64,000 bases of DNA from Streptomyces sp. A1277 (GTDB lineage: Bacteria; Actinomycetota; Actinomycetes; Streptomycetales; Streptomycetaceae), in assembly GCF_004795015.1 (NCBI RefSeq), contig NZ_SSBI01000016.1, forward strand, positions 62,001-126,000, read 5' to 3'. Shown in pieces: positions 15,060 to 26,643 of the stretch (position 1 is its first letter; each line of letters starts with the position of its first letter). Position numbers and translations under genes: made by a program. Under the pieces are notes generated by a model. It was given only the letters and a program-made list of their open reading frames with translations, was not told the DNA's origin and did no database searches.

Positions 15060-15704
15060 ATGGCTAAGAACATTAAGGGCGTCCTGGGCGAGAAGCTCGG
15101 CATGACCCAGGTCTGGGACGAGAACAACCGGGTTGTCCCGGTGACCGTCGTCAAGGCCGGGCCCTGCGTCGTGACCCAGGTCCGCACCAACGACAGCGAC
15201 GGCTACGAGTCGGTCCAGATCGCCTTCGGCGAGATCGACCCGCGCAAGGTGAACAAGCCCCTCAAGGGCCACTTCGCCAAGGCCGACGTGACCCCGCGCC
15301 GCCACCTGGTGGAGCTCCGCACCCCTGACGCCGGCGAGTACACGCTCGGCCAGGAGATCACCGCCCAGGTGTTCGAGTCCGGCGTCAAGGTCGACGTCAC
15401 GGGCAAGAGCAAGGGCAAGGGCTTCGCCGGTGTCATGAAGCGTCACAACTTCAAGGGCCTCGGTGCCGGTCACGGCGTCCAGCGCAAGCACCGCTCCCCC
15501 GGTTCGATCGGTGGCTGCGCCACCCCTGGGCGTGTCTTCAAGGGCATGCGCATGGCCGGTCGGATGGGTAACGAGCGCGTCACCACCCAGAACCTGACCA
15601 TCCACGCGGTCGACGCGGAGAAGGGCCTGCTGCTCATCAAGGGCGCGGTCCCCGGTCCGAACGGCGGCCTCGTCCTGGTCCGTACCGCGGCCAAGGGGGC
15701 TTGA
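15060..15704 (+). CDS. rplC: Ribosomal protein L3
   Basis: 214-residue 50S assembly protein. ATG at 15060 gives [20 protein letters not shown], the expected actinobacterial start. The frame is open further upstream inside rpsJ, but that part is not conserved. The [10 protein letters not shown] and [16 protein letters not shown] region near the peptidyl-transferase centre is intact. Confidence 0.99.

Positions 15705-15708
15705 GGTA

Positions 15709-16359
15709 ATGAGCACCATTGACATCCTTTCGCCGGCAGGCGACAAGGCCGGTACCGTCGAGCTCCCCGCGGAGATCTTCGACGCCAAGACCAGCGTCCC
15801 GCTGATCCACCAGGTCGTCGTCGCACAGCTGGCAGCTGCCCGTCAGGGCACGCACAAGACCAAGAACCGTGGCGAGGTCCGCGGTGGTGGGCGCAAGCCG
15901 TACCGCCAGAAGGGCACCGGCCGCGCGCGCCAGGGCTCGACCCGTGCGCCGCAGTTCGTCGGCGGTGGCGTCGTCCACGGCCCGCAGCCGCGTGACTACT
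16001 CGCAGCGCACCCCGAAGAAGATGAAGGCCGCCGCCCTGCGCGGTGCCCTCTCCGACCGGGCGCGTCACTCCCGCATCCACGTCGTCACCGGCGTGGTCGA
16101 GGGTGGAGTCTCCACGAAGGCCGCCAAGTCGCTGTTCGGCAAGATCTCGGAGCGCAAGAACGTGCTCCTGGTCGTCGACCGCAACGACGAGGCCGCGTGG
16201 CTCTCCGCACGCAACCTGCCCCAGGTGCACATCCTGGAGCCGGGCCAGCTGAACACGTACGACGTGATCGTCTCTGACGACGTGGTCTTCACCCAGGCCG
16301 CCTTCGAGTCCTTCGTGTCTGGCCCCCAGACCGCTGAGACCGAAGGGAGCGACGCCTGA
15709..16359 (+). CDS. rplD: Ribosomal protein L4
   Basis: 216-residue 50S protein lining the exit tunnel. The tunnel loop contains [19 protein letters not shown], where macrolide-resistance changes occur in other species, and it looks wild type. The last base of its stop is the first base of rplW, so translation is coupled. 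In E. coli L4 represses this operon. Whether it does so here is unknown. Confidence 0.99.

Positions 16360-16682
16360 TGAGCGAGGCGACCGTTACCAGCAAGACCTACTCCGACCCG
16401 CGCGACGTTCTCGTCAAGCCGGTTGTCTCGGAGAAGAGCTACGCGCTGCTCGACGAGAACAAGTACACGTTCATCGTCGCGCCCGGCTCCAACAAGACCC
16501 AGATCAAGCAGGCCGTGGAAGCGGTCTTCTCGGTCAAGGTCACCGGGGTCAACACGATCAACCGGCAGGGTAAGCGCAAGCGCACCAAGACCGGTTTCGG
16601 CAAGCGCGCTGACACCAAGCGCGCCATCGTGACCCTCGCTGAGGGCGACCGTATCGACATCTTCGGCGGCCCGACCTCCTAG
16359..16682 (+). CDS. rplW: Ribosomal protein L23
   Basis: 107-residue protein at the tunnel exit, docking site for trigger factor and SRP. It contains [19 protein letters not shown] and [19 protein letters not shown]. The start overlaps the rplD stop by one base. 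Confidence 0.99.

Positions 16683-16720
16683 TGAGGCCGAGTCGTCCGG
16701 AATCGGACGAGGACTGAGAA

Positions 16721-17557
16721 ATGGGTATCCGCAAGTACAAGCCGACGACCCCGGGCCGTCGTGGCTCCAGCGTCGCCGACTTTGTCGAGATCACGCGGTC
16801 CACGCCGGAGAAGTCGCTGGTCCGCCCCCTGCACAGCAAGGGCGGCCGTAACAACGCCGGTCGTGTGACCGTTCGCCACCAGGGCGGTGGCCACAAGCGC
16901 GCCTACCGCGTGATCGACTTCCGTCGTCACGACAAGGACGGCGTGCCGGCCAAGGTCGCGCACATCGAGTACGACCCCAACCGCACCGCGCGCATCGCGC
17001 TCCTGCACTACGCGGACGGCGAGAAGCGCTACATCATCGCGCCGCGTGGCCTGACGCAGGGCGACCGTGTCGAGAACGGCCCGGCCGCCGACATCAAGCC
17101 CGGCAACAACCTGGCGCTGCGCAACATCCCGGTCGGTACGACCATCCACGCCATCGAGCTGCGGCCCGGCGGCGGCGCGAAGTTCGCCCGTTCCGCGGGT
17201 GCCTCCGTGCAGCTGCTGGCGAAGGAGGGCACCATGGCCCACCTTCGTATGCCGTCGGGTGAGATCCGCCTGGTCGACGCCCGCTGCCGCGCCACCATCG
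17301 GCGAGGTCGGCAACGCCGAGCAGTCGAACATCAACTGGGGCAAGGCCGGCCGCATGCGGTGGAAGGGCGTCCGCCCGACCGTCCGTGGTGTCGTCATGAA
17401 CCCGGTCGACCACCCGCACGGTGGTGGTGAGGGTAAGACCTCCGGTGGCCGTCACCCGGTTTCGCCGTGGGGTAAGAAGGAAGGTCGTACTCGTTCGCCC
17501 AAGAAGGCGTCGAACAAGTACATCGTCCGCCGCCGCAAGACGAACAAGAAGCGCTAG
16721..17557 (+). CDS. rplB: Ribosomal protein L2
   Basis: 278-residue core 50S protein needed for subunit joining and peptidyl transfer. It begins [18 protein letters not shown] and carries the conserved [20 protein letters not shown] with the critical histidine near residue 230. Confidence 0.99.

Positions 17558-17569
17558 GAGCGGGTTTAG

Positions 17570-17851
17570 ATGCCGCGCAGTCTCAAGAAGGGGCCCTTCG
17601 TCGACGGCCACCTCGCCAAGAAGGTGGACGTACAGAACGAGGCAGGCACCAAGAACGTCATCAAGACCTGGTCCCGTCGCTCGATGATCGTCCCGGCCAT
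17701 GCTGGGTCACACCATCGCGGTGCACAACGGCAAGATCCACGTCCCGGTGTTCGTCACCGAGTCGATGGTCGGCCACAAGCTCGGCGAGTTCTCGCCGACT
17801 CGCACCTTCCGCGGCCACGTCAAGGACGACCGGAAGTCGAAGCGCCGCTAA
17570..17851 (+). CDS. rpsS: Ribosomal protein S19
   Basis: 93-residue 30S head protein beginning [19 protein letters not shown], with [16 protein letters not shown] near its end. It starts 12 bases after rplB. Confidence 0.99.

Positions 17852-17892
17852 CGCGGGGTGACCTGACTATGACTTACACCGAAGGGACAACC

Positions 17893-18240
17893 ATGGAAGC
17901 CAGGGCCCAGGCGCGGTACATCCGCGTCACGCCCATGAAGGCCCGCCGCGTGGTGGACCTCATCCGTGGCATGGATGCCACGGAGGCTCAGGCGGTCCTG
18001 CGTTTCGCCCCGCAGGCCGCGAGCGTGCCGGTTGGCAAGGTGCTGGACAGCGCCATCGCCAACGCTGCACACAACTACGACCACACCGACGCCTCTTCGC
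18101 TGGTCATCAGCGAGGCGTACGTGGACGAGGGCCCGACCCTGAAGCGGTTCCGTCCGCGTGCTCAGGGCCGTGCCTACCGGATCCGTAAGCGGACCAGCCA
18201 CATCACCGTGGTCGTCAGCAGCAAGGAAGGAACCCGGTAA
17893..18240 (+). CDS. rplV: Ribosomal protein L22
   Basis: Tunnel-wall 50S protein. ATG at 17893 behind GAAGGGA gives 115 residues starting [20 protein letters not shown]. An in-frame ATG at 17869 would add eight residues but has a weaker ribosome binding site. The beta-hairpin region containing [13 protein letters not shown] is intact. The stop overlaps the rpsC start. Confidence 0.97.

Positions 18241-19076
18241 TGGGCCAGAAGGTAAACCCGCACGGGTTCCGGCTCGGCATCACCACGGACTTCAAGTCCC
18301 GCTGGTACGCCGACAAGCTGTACAAGGACTACGTCAAGGAAGACGTCGCCATTCGTCGCATGATGACGAAGGGCATGGAGCGGGCCGGCATCTCCAAGGT
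18401 GGAGATCGAGCGCACCCGCGACCGCGTCCGCGTTGACATCCACACCGCACGCCCGGGCATCGTCATCGGCCGCCGCGGCGCCGAGGCCGACCGCATCCGC
18501 GGCGAGCTGGAGAAGCTGACCGGCAAGCAGGTCCAGCTGAACATCCTCGAGGTCAAGAACCCCGAGGTGGACGCTCAGCTGGTGGCCCAGGCCGTCGCCG
18601 AGCAGCTCTCCTCCCGCGTCTCCTTCCGTCGTGCCATGCGCAAGAGCATGCAGAGCACGATGAAGGCCGGCGCCAAGGGCATCAAGGTCCAGTGCGGCGG
18701 TCGCCTCGGCGGCGCCGAGATGTCCCGCTCGGAGTTCTACCGCGAGGGCCGTGTGCCCCTGCACACGCTCCGCGCGAACGTCGACTACGGCTTCTTCGAG
18801 GCCAAGACGACCTTCGGCCGCATCGGCGTGAAGGTCTGGATCTACAAGGGCGACGTCAAGAACATCGCCGAGGTCCGCGCCGAGAACGCTGCTGCCCGTG
18901 CGGGCAACCGCCCGGCCCGTGGCGGCGCTGACCGCCCGGCCGGCCGCGGTGGCCGCGGTGGCGAGCGTGGCGGACGCGGCCGCAAGCCGCAGCAGTCGGC
19001 TCCGGCCGCCGAGGCCCCCAAGGCCGAGGCGCCCGCCGCTGCTCCGGCTGCTGAGAGCACCGGAACGGAGGCCTGA
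18240..19076 (+). CDS. rpsC: Ribosomal protein S3
   Basis: 278-residue 30S protein with a KH domain ([20 protein letters not shown]) at the mRNA entry. The core ends near residue 215. The last 60 or so residues are an RGG-rich then Ala/Pro/Glu tail ([17 protein letters not shown]), longer than E. coli S3 and typical of actinobacteria. Confidence 0.99.

Positions 19077-19081
19077 CCGAA

Positions 19082-19501
19082 ATGCTGATCCCCCGTAGGG
19101 TCAAGCACCGCAAGCAGCACCACCCGAAGCGCAGCGGTATGTCCAAGGGTGGCACGCAGGTTGCGTTCGGCGAGTACGGCATCCAGGCGCTGACCCCGGC
19201 GTACGTGACGAACCGTCAGATCGAGTCCGCTCGTATCGCGATGACCCGTCACATCAAGCGTGGCGGCAAGGTCTGGATCAACATCTACCCGGACCGTCCC
19301 CTGACGAAGAAGCCGGCCGAGACCCGCATGGGTTCCGGTAAGGGTTCTCCCGAGTGGTGGATCGCGAACGTCAAGCCGGGTCGGGTGATGTTCGAGCTGT
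19401 CCTACCCGAACGAGAAGATTGCTCGTGAGGCGCTCACCCGCGCTGCTCACAAGCTTCCGATGAAGTGCCGGATCGTTCGGCGCGAGGCAGGTGAGTCGTG
19501 A
19082..19501 (+). CDS. rplP: Ribosomal protein L16
   Basis: 139-residue 50S protein near the A site. It begins [19 protein letters not shown] and contains [12 protein letters not shown]. Its stop overlaps the rpmC start by one base. Confidence 0.99.

Positions 19502-19725
19502 TGTCGGCCGGTACCAAGGCGTCCGAGCTGCGCGAGCTGGGCAACGAGGAGCTCCTCAACAAGCTCCGCGAGGCCAAGGAAGAGCTGTTCAACCTCCGCT
19601 TCCAGGCGGCGACCGGACAGCTCGAGAACCACGGCCGGCTCAAGTCCGTCCGTAAGGACATCGCCCGGATCTACACCCTGATGCGCGAGCGCGAGCTGGG
19701 CATCGAGACGGTGGAGAGCGTCTGA
19501..19725 (+). CDS. rpmC: Ribosomal protein L29
   Basis: 74-residue protein at the tunnel exit, [20 protein letters not shown], largely helical. 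ATG at 19501 overlaps the rplP stop. The GTG three bases earlier lies inside that overlap and is less likely. Its stop overlaps the rpsQ start. Confidence 0.98.

Positions 19726-20009
19726 TGAGCGAGAACACTGTGACTGAGACCAAGACCGAGCGCGGCTTCCGCAAGACCCGCGAGGGCCTCGTCGTCAGCG
19801 ACAAGATGGACAAGACCGTCGTCGTCGCCGTCGAGGACCGCGTCAAGCACGCGCTGTACGGCAAGGTCATCCGCCGTACGAACAAGCTCAAGGCCCACGA
19901 CGAGCAGAACTCCGCCGGTGTCGGCGACCGCGTCCTCCTGATGGAGACCCGGCCGCTGTCCGCCACCAAGCGGTGGCGCATCGTCGAGATCCTCGAGAAG
20001 GCCAAGTAA
19725..20009 (+). CDS. rpsQ: Ribosomal protein S17
   Basis: 94-residue primary 16S-binding protein with the family core [20 protein letters not shown] and [14 protein letters not shown]. It ends the S10 cluster. 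Two hairpins separate it from rplN. Confidence 0.99.

Positions 20010-20011
20010 TT

Positions 20012-20080
20012 CCTGAGGGGGCTTCCCCTCAGGTCAGTTCCGCCAGGCTCGGCAGGGGCTCCCGCAACGGGGCCCCTGCC
20012..20080 (+). other. Two hairpins between rpsQ and rplN
   Basis: CCTGAGGGG/CCCCTCAGG (20012-20020 with 20025-20033) and GGCAGGGGC/GCCCCTGCC (20051-20059 with 20072-20080) are both perfect 9-bp stems. They mark the S10/spc boundary and may give partial termination. Confidence 0.6.

Positions 20081-20109
20081 GGGAACCGGCAGACGATCAG
20101 GAGATAGAC

Positions 20110-20478
20110 GTGATCCAGCAGGAGTCGCGACTGCGTGTCGCCGACAACACGGGTGCGAAGGAAATTCTCACCATCCGTGTTCTCGGTGGCTCGGGTCGCC
20201 GCTACGCGGGCATCGGTGACGTCATCGTCGCCACCGTCAAGGACGCGATCCCCGGTGGCAACGTGAAGAAGGGTGACGTCGTCAAGGCCGTCATCGTTCG
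20301 CACCGTCAAGGAGCGTCGTCGTCAGGATGGCTCGTACATCCGCTTCGACGAGAACGCCGCCGTCATTCTGAAGAACGACGGCGACCCCCGCGGCACCCGT
20401 ATCTTCGGCCCGGTGGGCCGTGAGCTGCGCGAGAAGAAGTTCATGAAGATCATCTCGCTCGCGCCGGAGGTGCTGTAA
20110..20478 (+). CDS. rplN: Ribosomal protein L14
   Basis: 122-residue 50S interface protein, first of the spc cluster. The GTG start at 20110 gives [20 protein letters not shown]. The conserved [20 protein letters not shown] and [10 protein letters not shown] are present. Confidence 0.99.

Positions 20479-20480
20479 GC

Positions 20481-20804
20481 ATGAAGATCAAGAAGGGCGA
20501 CCTGGTTCAGGTCATCACCGGTAAGGACAAGGGCAAGCAGGGCAAGGTCATCGTTGCCTACCCCGCTCAGGACCGCGTCCTCGTCGAGGGTGTCAACCGG
20601 GTCAAGAAGCACACCAAGGCCGGCCAGACCGCTCGCGGTTCGCAGACCGGTGGCATTGTGACGACCGAGGCGCCCGTCCACGTCAGCAACGTGCAGCTGG
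20701 TTGTTGAGAAGGACGGCAAGAAGGTCGTTACTCGCGTCGGCTACCGCTTTGACGACGAGGGCAACAAGATCCGTGTTGCCAAGCGCACCGGTGAGGACAT
20801 CTGA
20481..20804 (+). CDS. rplX: Ribosomal protein L24
   Basis: 107-residue 50S assembly initiator with the KOW motif [20 protein letters not shown] at the N-terminus. It starts two bases after rplN, and its stop overlaps the rplE start. Confidence 0.99.

Positions 20805-21361
20805 TGACTACCACCACCGCGCCGCGTCTCAAGACGCGCTACCGCGAGGAAATCGCCGGCAAGCTGCGTGAGGAGTTCTCCTACGAGAACGTCATGCAGA
20901 TCCCCGGTCTGGTCAAGATCGTGGTCAACATGGGTGTGGGCGACGCCGCCCGCGACTCCAAGCTGATCGACGGCGCCGTGCGCGACCTCACCACGATCAC
21001 CGGTCAGAAGCCGGCCGTCACCAAGGCCCGCAAGTCGATCGCGCAGTTCAAGCTGCGCGAGGGGCAGCCGATCGGCTGCCACGTCACCCTCCGCGGTGAC
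21101 CGCATGTGGGAGTTCCTGGACCGTACGCTGTCGCTCGCGCTGCCGCGTATCCGTGACTTCCGTGGCCTGTCGCCCAAGCAGTTCGACGGCCGTGGCAACT
21201 ACACCTTCGGTCTCACGGAGCAGGTCATGTTCCACGAGATCGACCAGGACAAGATCGACCGGGTCCGGGGCATGGACATCACCGTGGTCACCACGGCGAC
21301 CAATGACGACGAGGGTCGTGCCCTCCTTCGTCACCTCGGCTTCCCGTTCAAGGAGAACTGA
20804..21361 (+). CDS. rplE: Ribosomal protein L5
   Basis: 185-residue 5S rRNA-binding protein. [38 protein letters not shown] and [17 protein letters not shown] are the family blocks. The GTG of the S14 gene follows two bases after its stop. Confidence 0.99.

Positions 21362-21363
21362 CC

Positions 21364-21549
21364 GTGGCGAAGAAGGCTCTGATCGCTAAGGCCGCCCGTA
21401 AGCCGAAGTTCGGCGTCCGCGGGTACACCCGCTGCCAGCGCTGCGGCCGGCCCCACTCCGTCTACCGCAAGTTCGGCCTGTGCCGTGTGTGCCTTCGTGA
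21501 GATGGCTCACCGTGGCGAGCTGCCGGGCGTGACCAAGAGCTCCTGGTAA
21364..21549 (+). CDS. rpsN: Ribosomal protein S14, zinc-binding type Z
   Basis: 61-residue short S14. Two CxxC pairs (RCQRCGRP and LCRVCLRE) show the zinc-binding C+ form. Streptomycetes usually carry a second, cysteine-free S14 controlled by Zur elsewhere. This copy is the housekeeping one. Confidence 0.98.

Positions 21550-21774
21550 TTCTCCTTCGCCCCTTGGGCGTTGGGAATCACCCGGAGACTCTCGGTAAGC
21601 ATCTGGTCGGCAGGAGTCCGGCCCCGCATGCCGTAGGCTTGCAGGGTTGGGCGCCTGCCGTCCAAGACCGACTTACTACGCCGTAGGTCCCCGCACCGCA
21701 CCCGTCCCGCCTCTGAGCGGGGAGAGGGATGGCGCATACAGGAAACCCCGGCGAGAGAGGCCGAAGGCCAACTC

Positions 21775-22173
21775 ATGACCATGACTGATCCCATCGCAGA
21801 CATGCTCACGCGTCTGCGTAACGCGAACTCGGCGTATCACGACGACGTCACGATGCCGCACAGCAAGATCAAGTCGCACATCGCGGAGATCCTCCAGCAG
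21901 GAGGGCTTCATCACGGGCTGGAAGGTCGAGGACGCCGAGGTCGGCAAGAACCTCGTCCTCGAGCTGAAGTTCGGCCCGAACCGCGAGCGCTCGATCGCCG
22001 GCATCAAGCGAATCTCGAAGCCGGGTCTGCGTGTCTACGCAAAGTCCACCAACCTGCCGAAGGTCCTCGGCGGCCTGGGCGTGGCGATCATCTCCACGTC
22101 CCACGGTCTCCTGACCGGCCAGCAGGCTCAGAAGAAGGGCGTAGGTGGGGAAGTCCTCGCCTACGTCTGGTAG
21775..22173 (+). CDS. rpsH: Ribosomal protein S8
   Basis: 132-residue 16S-binding protein, beginning [20 protein letters not shown] and ending GGEVLAYVW. In E. coli S8 is the spc operon repressor. The 225-base gap before it (21550-21774) contains no gene and may hold a leader or an internal promoter, but no clear site was found. Confidence 0.99.

Positions 22174-22194
22174 TCGGGAACGGAGGAATAGCTC

Positions 22195-22734
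22195 ATGTCG
22201 CGAATCGGCAAGCTCCCCATCCAGGTTCCCGCCGGTGTGGACGTCACCATCGATGGCCGTACGGTCGCGGTGAAGGGCCCCAAGGGCACCCTCACGCACA
22301 CCGTTGCCGCGCCGATCGAGGTCACCAAGGGTGAGGACGGCGTTCTGAACGTCGTCCGCCCGAACGACGAGCGTCAGAACAAGGCCCTGCACGGCCTGTC
22401 CCGCACGCTGGTGGCGAACATGATCACCGGTGTGACCCAGGGATACATCAAGGCGCTCGAGATCAGTGGTGTCGGTTACCGCGTCCAGGCGAAGGGCTCC
22501 AACCTGGAGTTCGCCCTGGGCTACAGCCACCCGATCCTGATCGAGGCCCCGGAGGGCATCACCTTCAAGGTGGAGACCCCCACGAAGTTCACCGTCGAGG
22601 GCATCGACAAGCAGAAGGTCGGCGAGACCGCGGCCAAGATCCGCAAGCTGCGGAAGCCTGACCCGTACAAGGCCAAGGGCGTCAAGTACGCCGGCGAGGT
22701 CATCCGCCGCAAGGTCGGAAAGGCTGGTAAGTAG
22195..22734 (+). CDS. rplF: Ribosomal protein L6
   Basis: 179-residue 50S protein near the factor-binding site. 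It begins [20 protein letters not shown] and has the C-terminal [16 protein letters not shown] signature. It starts behind GGAGGAA. Confidence 0.99.

Positions 22735-22736
22735 CG

Positions 22737-23120
22737 ATGGCATACGGCGTGAAGATCGCCAAGGGCGACGCGTACAAGCGTGCCGCTCTCAAGCGTCGCC
22801 ACATCCGCGTCCGCAAGCACATCTCCGGTTCGCCGGAGCGTCCGCGCTTGGTCGTGACGCGGTCCAACCGCCACATGGTGGCTCAGGTCATCGACGACAT
22901 CGCGGGCCACACGCTCGCGTCGGCGTCGACCCTGGACGTCTCCATCCGTGGTGGCGAGGGCGACAAGAGCAGCCAGGCCAAGCAGGTCGGCGCCCTGGTC
23001 GCCGAGCGTGCCAAGGCCGCAGGCGTCGAGGCCGTCGTGTTTGACCGCGGTGGTAACCAGTACGCCGGGCGGATTGCCGCTCTGGCTGACGCCGCCCGTG
23101 AAGCCGGGCTGAAGTTCTAG
22737..23120 (+). CDS. rplR: Ribosomal protein L18
   Basis: 127-residue 5S rRNA-binding protein with [19 protein letters not shown] and [20 protein letters not shown]. 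It begins two bases after rplF. Confidence 0.99.

Positions 23121-23166
23121 CCCCGGTTCCTACGCACAGCGGACGTAACAGAGAGAGGTAAATCCA

Positions 23167-23772
23167 ATGGCTGGACCCCAGCGCCGCGGAAGCGGTGCCG
23201 GTGGCGGCGAGCGGCGGGACCGGAAGGGCCGTGACGGCGGCGCTGCCGCCGCCGAGAAGACCGCGTACGTCGAGCGTGTCGTCGCGATCAACCGTGTCGC
23301 CAAGGTTGTGAAGGGTGGTCGTCGCTTCAGCTTCACCGCGCTGGTCGTGGTGGGCGATGGTGACGGCACCGTCGGTGTCGGTTACGGCAAGGCCAAGGAA
23401 GTTCCCGCGGCCATTGCCAAGGGTGTGGAAGAGGCCAAGAAGAACTTCTTCAAGGTCCCCCGCATCCAGGGCACCATCCCTCACCCGATCCAGGGCGAGA
23501 AGGCTGCGGGCGTCGTCCTGCTCAAGCCGGCTTCCCCCGGTACCGGTGTGATCGCCGGTGGCCCGGTGCGCGCCGTTCTCGAGTGCGCCGGCGTTCACGA
23601 CATCCTGTCGAAGTCGCTCGGGTCCTCGAACCCGATCAACATCGTGCACGCGACCGTGGCGGCCCTCCAGGGCCTGCAGCGTCCCGAGGAGATCGCGGCC
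23701 CGCCGCGGTCTGCCCCTCGAGGACGTCGCCCCCGCGGCTCTGCTTCGTGCGCGTGCGGGAGCGGGTGCGTAA
23167..23772 (+). CDS. rpsE: Ribosomal protein S5
   Basis: 201-residue 30S fidelity protein. A Gly/Arg-rich N-terminal extension ([20 protein letters not shown]) precedes the usual core with [20 protein letters not shown]. Its stop overlaps the rpmD start. Confidence 0.99.

Positions 23773-23954
23773 TGGCTCGCCTCAAGATCACGCAGACGAA
23801 GTCGTACATCGGCAGCAAGCAGAACCACCGCGACACCCTGCGTTCGCTCGGGCTCAAGCGCCTGCACGACGTGGTTGTCAAGGAGGACCGCCCCGAGTTC
23901 CGCGGCATGGTGCACACCGTCCGCCACCTCGTGACGGTTGAGGAGGTCGACTGA
23772..23954 (+). CDS. rpmD: Ribosomal protein L30
   Basis: 60-residue 50S protein, [20 protein letters not shown], ending [11 protein letters not shown]. 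The ATG at 23772 overlaps the rpsE stop codon. Confidence 0.98.

Positions 23955-23955
23955 C

Positions 23956-24411
23956 ATGGCGGAGAACAAGCCGCTGAAGGCGCATGACCTCCGGCCTGCC
24001 CCGGGCGCCAAGACCGCCAAGACCCGTGTGGGTCGTGGTGAGGCGTCCAAGGGTAAGACCGCTGGTCGTGGTACCAAGGGCACCAAGGCCCGTTACCAGG
24101 TTCCGGAGCGCTTCGAGGGTGGGCAGATGCCCCTCCACATGCGTCTCCCGAAGCTCAAGGGCTTCAAGAACCCGTTCCGCACGGAGTACCAGGTCGTGAA
24201 CCTGGACAAGCTCGCGACGCTCTACCCCGAGGGTGGAGAGGTCACGGTGGCCGACCTGGTCGCCAAGGGTGCCGTGCGCAACAACCACCTCGTCAAGGTC
24301 CTCGGACAGGGCGAGATCTCCGTGGCGCTGCAGGTTTCGGTTGACGCCGTCTCCGGCTCCGCCAAGGAGAAGATCGCCGCCGCCGGCGGCACCGTCACCG
24401 AGCTCGTCTGA
23956..24411 (+). CDS. rplO: Ribosomal protein L15
   Basis: 151-residue 50S assembly protein. 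ATG at 23956, one base after the rpmD stop, gives [20 protein letters not shown]. The [20 protein letters not shown] and [19 protein letters not shown] blocks are conserved. A terminator-like hairpin follows. Confidence 0.98.

Positions 24412-24446
24412 GACAACTCGGACACATCGGTGGCCTGAACATCCGA

Positions 24447-24480
24447 CCGGGGATGCCCTCTCATATGGGGCATCCCCGGT
24447..24480 (+). terminator. Hairpin between rplO and secY
   Basis: ACCGGGGATGCCC (24447-24459) pairs perfectly with GGGCATCCCCGGT (24468-24480) and is followed by TGGTCGTTCC. It suggests that secY has its own promoter in 24481-24635, although none is certain. Confidence 0.7.

Positions 24481-24635
24481 TGGTCGTTCCTAGGGGGGCA
24501 TGTACGCCGGTAAGGTGGCGTCCGTCGCTGTGGTAACCCCTGGGCGCACGCGCCCGGGGACCTTTGACTGTTACGTATCCGTCGATCCTCAAGACCGTCA
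24601 CCTCTACGCTCTGCGCGGGGGTCGCAGGAGGCACC

Positions 24636-25955
24636 GTGCTCACCGGCTTCGCCCGGGCGTTCAAGACGCCCGACCTGCGCAAGAAGCTGTTCTTCACACT
24701 CGGCATCATCGTGCTCTACCGGCTCGGGGCCCACATCCCGGTACCGGGAGTGAGCTACGAGAACGTCCAGACCTGTGTTGATCAGGCAACCAAGGGCAAC
24801 AACAGCCTCTTCGGCCTGGTGAACATGTTCAGCGGTGGTGCGCTGCTGCAGATCACGATCTTCGCGCTCGGCATCATGCCGTACATCACGGCCAGCATCA
24901 TTCTCCAGCTGCTGACCGTGGTCATCCCCCGACTCGAGGCGCTCAAGAAGGAGGGGCAGTCCGGCCAGACCAAGATCACGCAGTACACGCGTTATCTGAC
25001 GGTCGCGCTCGCCATCCTCCAGGGCACCGGCCTGGTGGCCACCGCCCGCAGCGGCGCGCTCTTCAGCGGCTGCCCCGTCGCCGACCAGATCGTCCCGAAC
25101 CAGTCGATGTTCACGACCGTCGTGATGGTCGTCACGATGACCGCCGGCACCGCGGCCGTCATGTGGCTCGGTGAGCTCATCACCGACCGCGGCATCGGCA
25201 ACGGCATGTCGATCCTGATGTTCATCTCGATCGCCGCCAGCTTCCCGTCCGCCCTCTGGAACATCAAGACGAGCGGCAAGCTCGCGGACGGCTGGATCGA
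25301 GTTCGGCACCGTCATCCTCATCGGCTTCGTGATGGTGGCCCTCGTCGTCTTCGTCGAGCAGGCCCAGCGCCGCATCCCGGTGCAGTACGCGAAGCGCATG
25401 ATCGGGCGCCGCTCCTACGGTGGTACGTCCACCTACATCCCGCTCAAGGTGAACCAGGCGGGCGTGATCCCCGTCATCTTCGCTTCGTCGCTGCTCTACA
25501 TCCCGGCCCTGATCGTCCAGTTCTCCAACTCCAAGGCGGGCTGGGCGCTCTGGATCCAGGACCACTTCGTCAAGGGCGACCACCCGTACTACATCACCGC
25601 CTACTTCCTGTTGATCGTCTTCTTCGCCTTCTTCTACGTGGCGATTTCGTTCAACCCCGAGGAAGTGGCCGACAACATGAAGAAGTATGGTGGCTTCATC
25701 CCGGGTATCCGGGCTGGTCGACCTACTGCCGAGTACCTGAGCTACGTGCTCAACAGGATCACTTGGCCGGGCTCGCTGTACCTGGGTCTGATCGCTCTGG
25801 TGCCGACGATGGCGTTGGCAGGCTTCGGTGGCGCTAACCAGAACTTCCCGTTCGGCGGGACGAGCATCCTCATCATCGTGGGTGTGGGTCTGGAGACCGT
25901 GAAGCAGATCGAGAGTCAGCTCCAGCAGCGCAATTACGAAGGGTTCCTCCGCTGA
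24636..25955 (+). CDS. secY: Protein translocase channel SecY
   Basis: Central channel of the Sec translocon, 439 residues with about ten membrane segments. GTG at 24636 behind AGGAGG gives the family start [20 protein letters not shown]. An in-frame upstream extension exists but lacks conservation. The plug and cytoplasmic loop regions [15 protein letters not shown] and [15 protein letters not shown] are present. The stop overlaps the adk start. Confidence 0.98.

Positions 25956-26614
25956 TGCGAATCGTCCTCGTCGGCCCGCCGGGTGCCGGCAAGGGAACGC
26001 AGGCTGCGTACCTTGCCAAGAACCTGTCGATTCCGCACATCTCAACGGGCGACCTCTTCCGCGCCAACATCAGCCAGGGCACTGACCTTGGCAAGCAGGC
26101 CCGCGCCTACATGGACGCGGGGCAGCTGGTGCCGGACGAGGTGACGATCGGGATGGCCAAGGACCGCATGTCCCAGCCGGACGCGGTCAACGGCTTCCTG
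26201 CTCGACGGCTTCCCGCGCAACGTGGGCCAGGCCGAAGCCCTGGATGTGATGCTCAAGGACGAGGGCGTGAAGCTGGACGCCGTGCTCGACCTGGAGGTCC
26301 CCGAGGACGAGGTCGTGAAGCGGATCGCGGGTCGCCGCATCTGCCGCAACGACAGCGCGCACGTCTTCCACGCGACGTACAACCCGCCCAAGACCGAGGG
26401 TGTCTGCGACACCTGCGGCGGCGAGCTGTACCAGCGCGAGGACGACAGCGAGGAGACGGTGCGTACCCGGCTGGAGGTCTACCACACGCAGACCGAGCCG
26501 ATCATCGACTACTACCGGTCCCAGGACCTGGTGGTCACCATCTCCGCGCTCGGCAAGGTCACCGAGGTGACCGACCGGGCCATGGAGGCGCTGAAGAAGT
26601 CCGACGAGGGCTGA
25955..26614 (+). CDS. adk: Adenylate kinase
   Basis: Interconverts ATP + AMP and 2 ADP, 219 residues. The P-loop GPPGAGKGT is at residues 7-15. DGFPRN binds the nucleotide. The long lid has cysteines in RRICRND and GVCDTCGG, suggesting a partial or complete zinc-binding lid. 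Start overlaps the secY stop, the standard secY-adk-map arrangement. Confidence 0.98.

Positions 26615-26643
26615 GCTCGCGCACGTGTAGTACTCGCAGTGAA

Noticed and set aside
24564..24635. Upstream extension of SecY to 24564
   Set aside because: The conserved N-terminus starts at GTG 24636 behind AGGAGG, and the extra residues are not SecY-like.
24222..26045. 607-codon minus-strand frame
   Set aside because: Antisense to rplO and secY; not protein-like.
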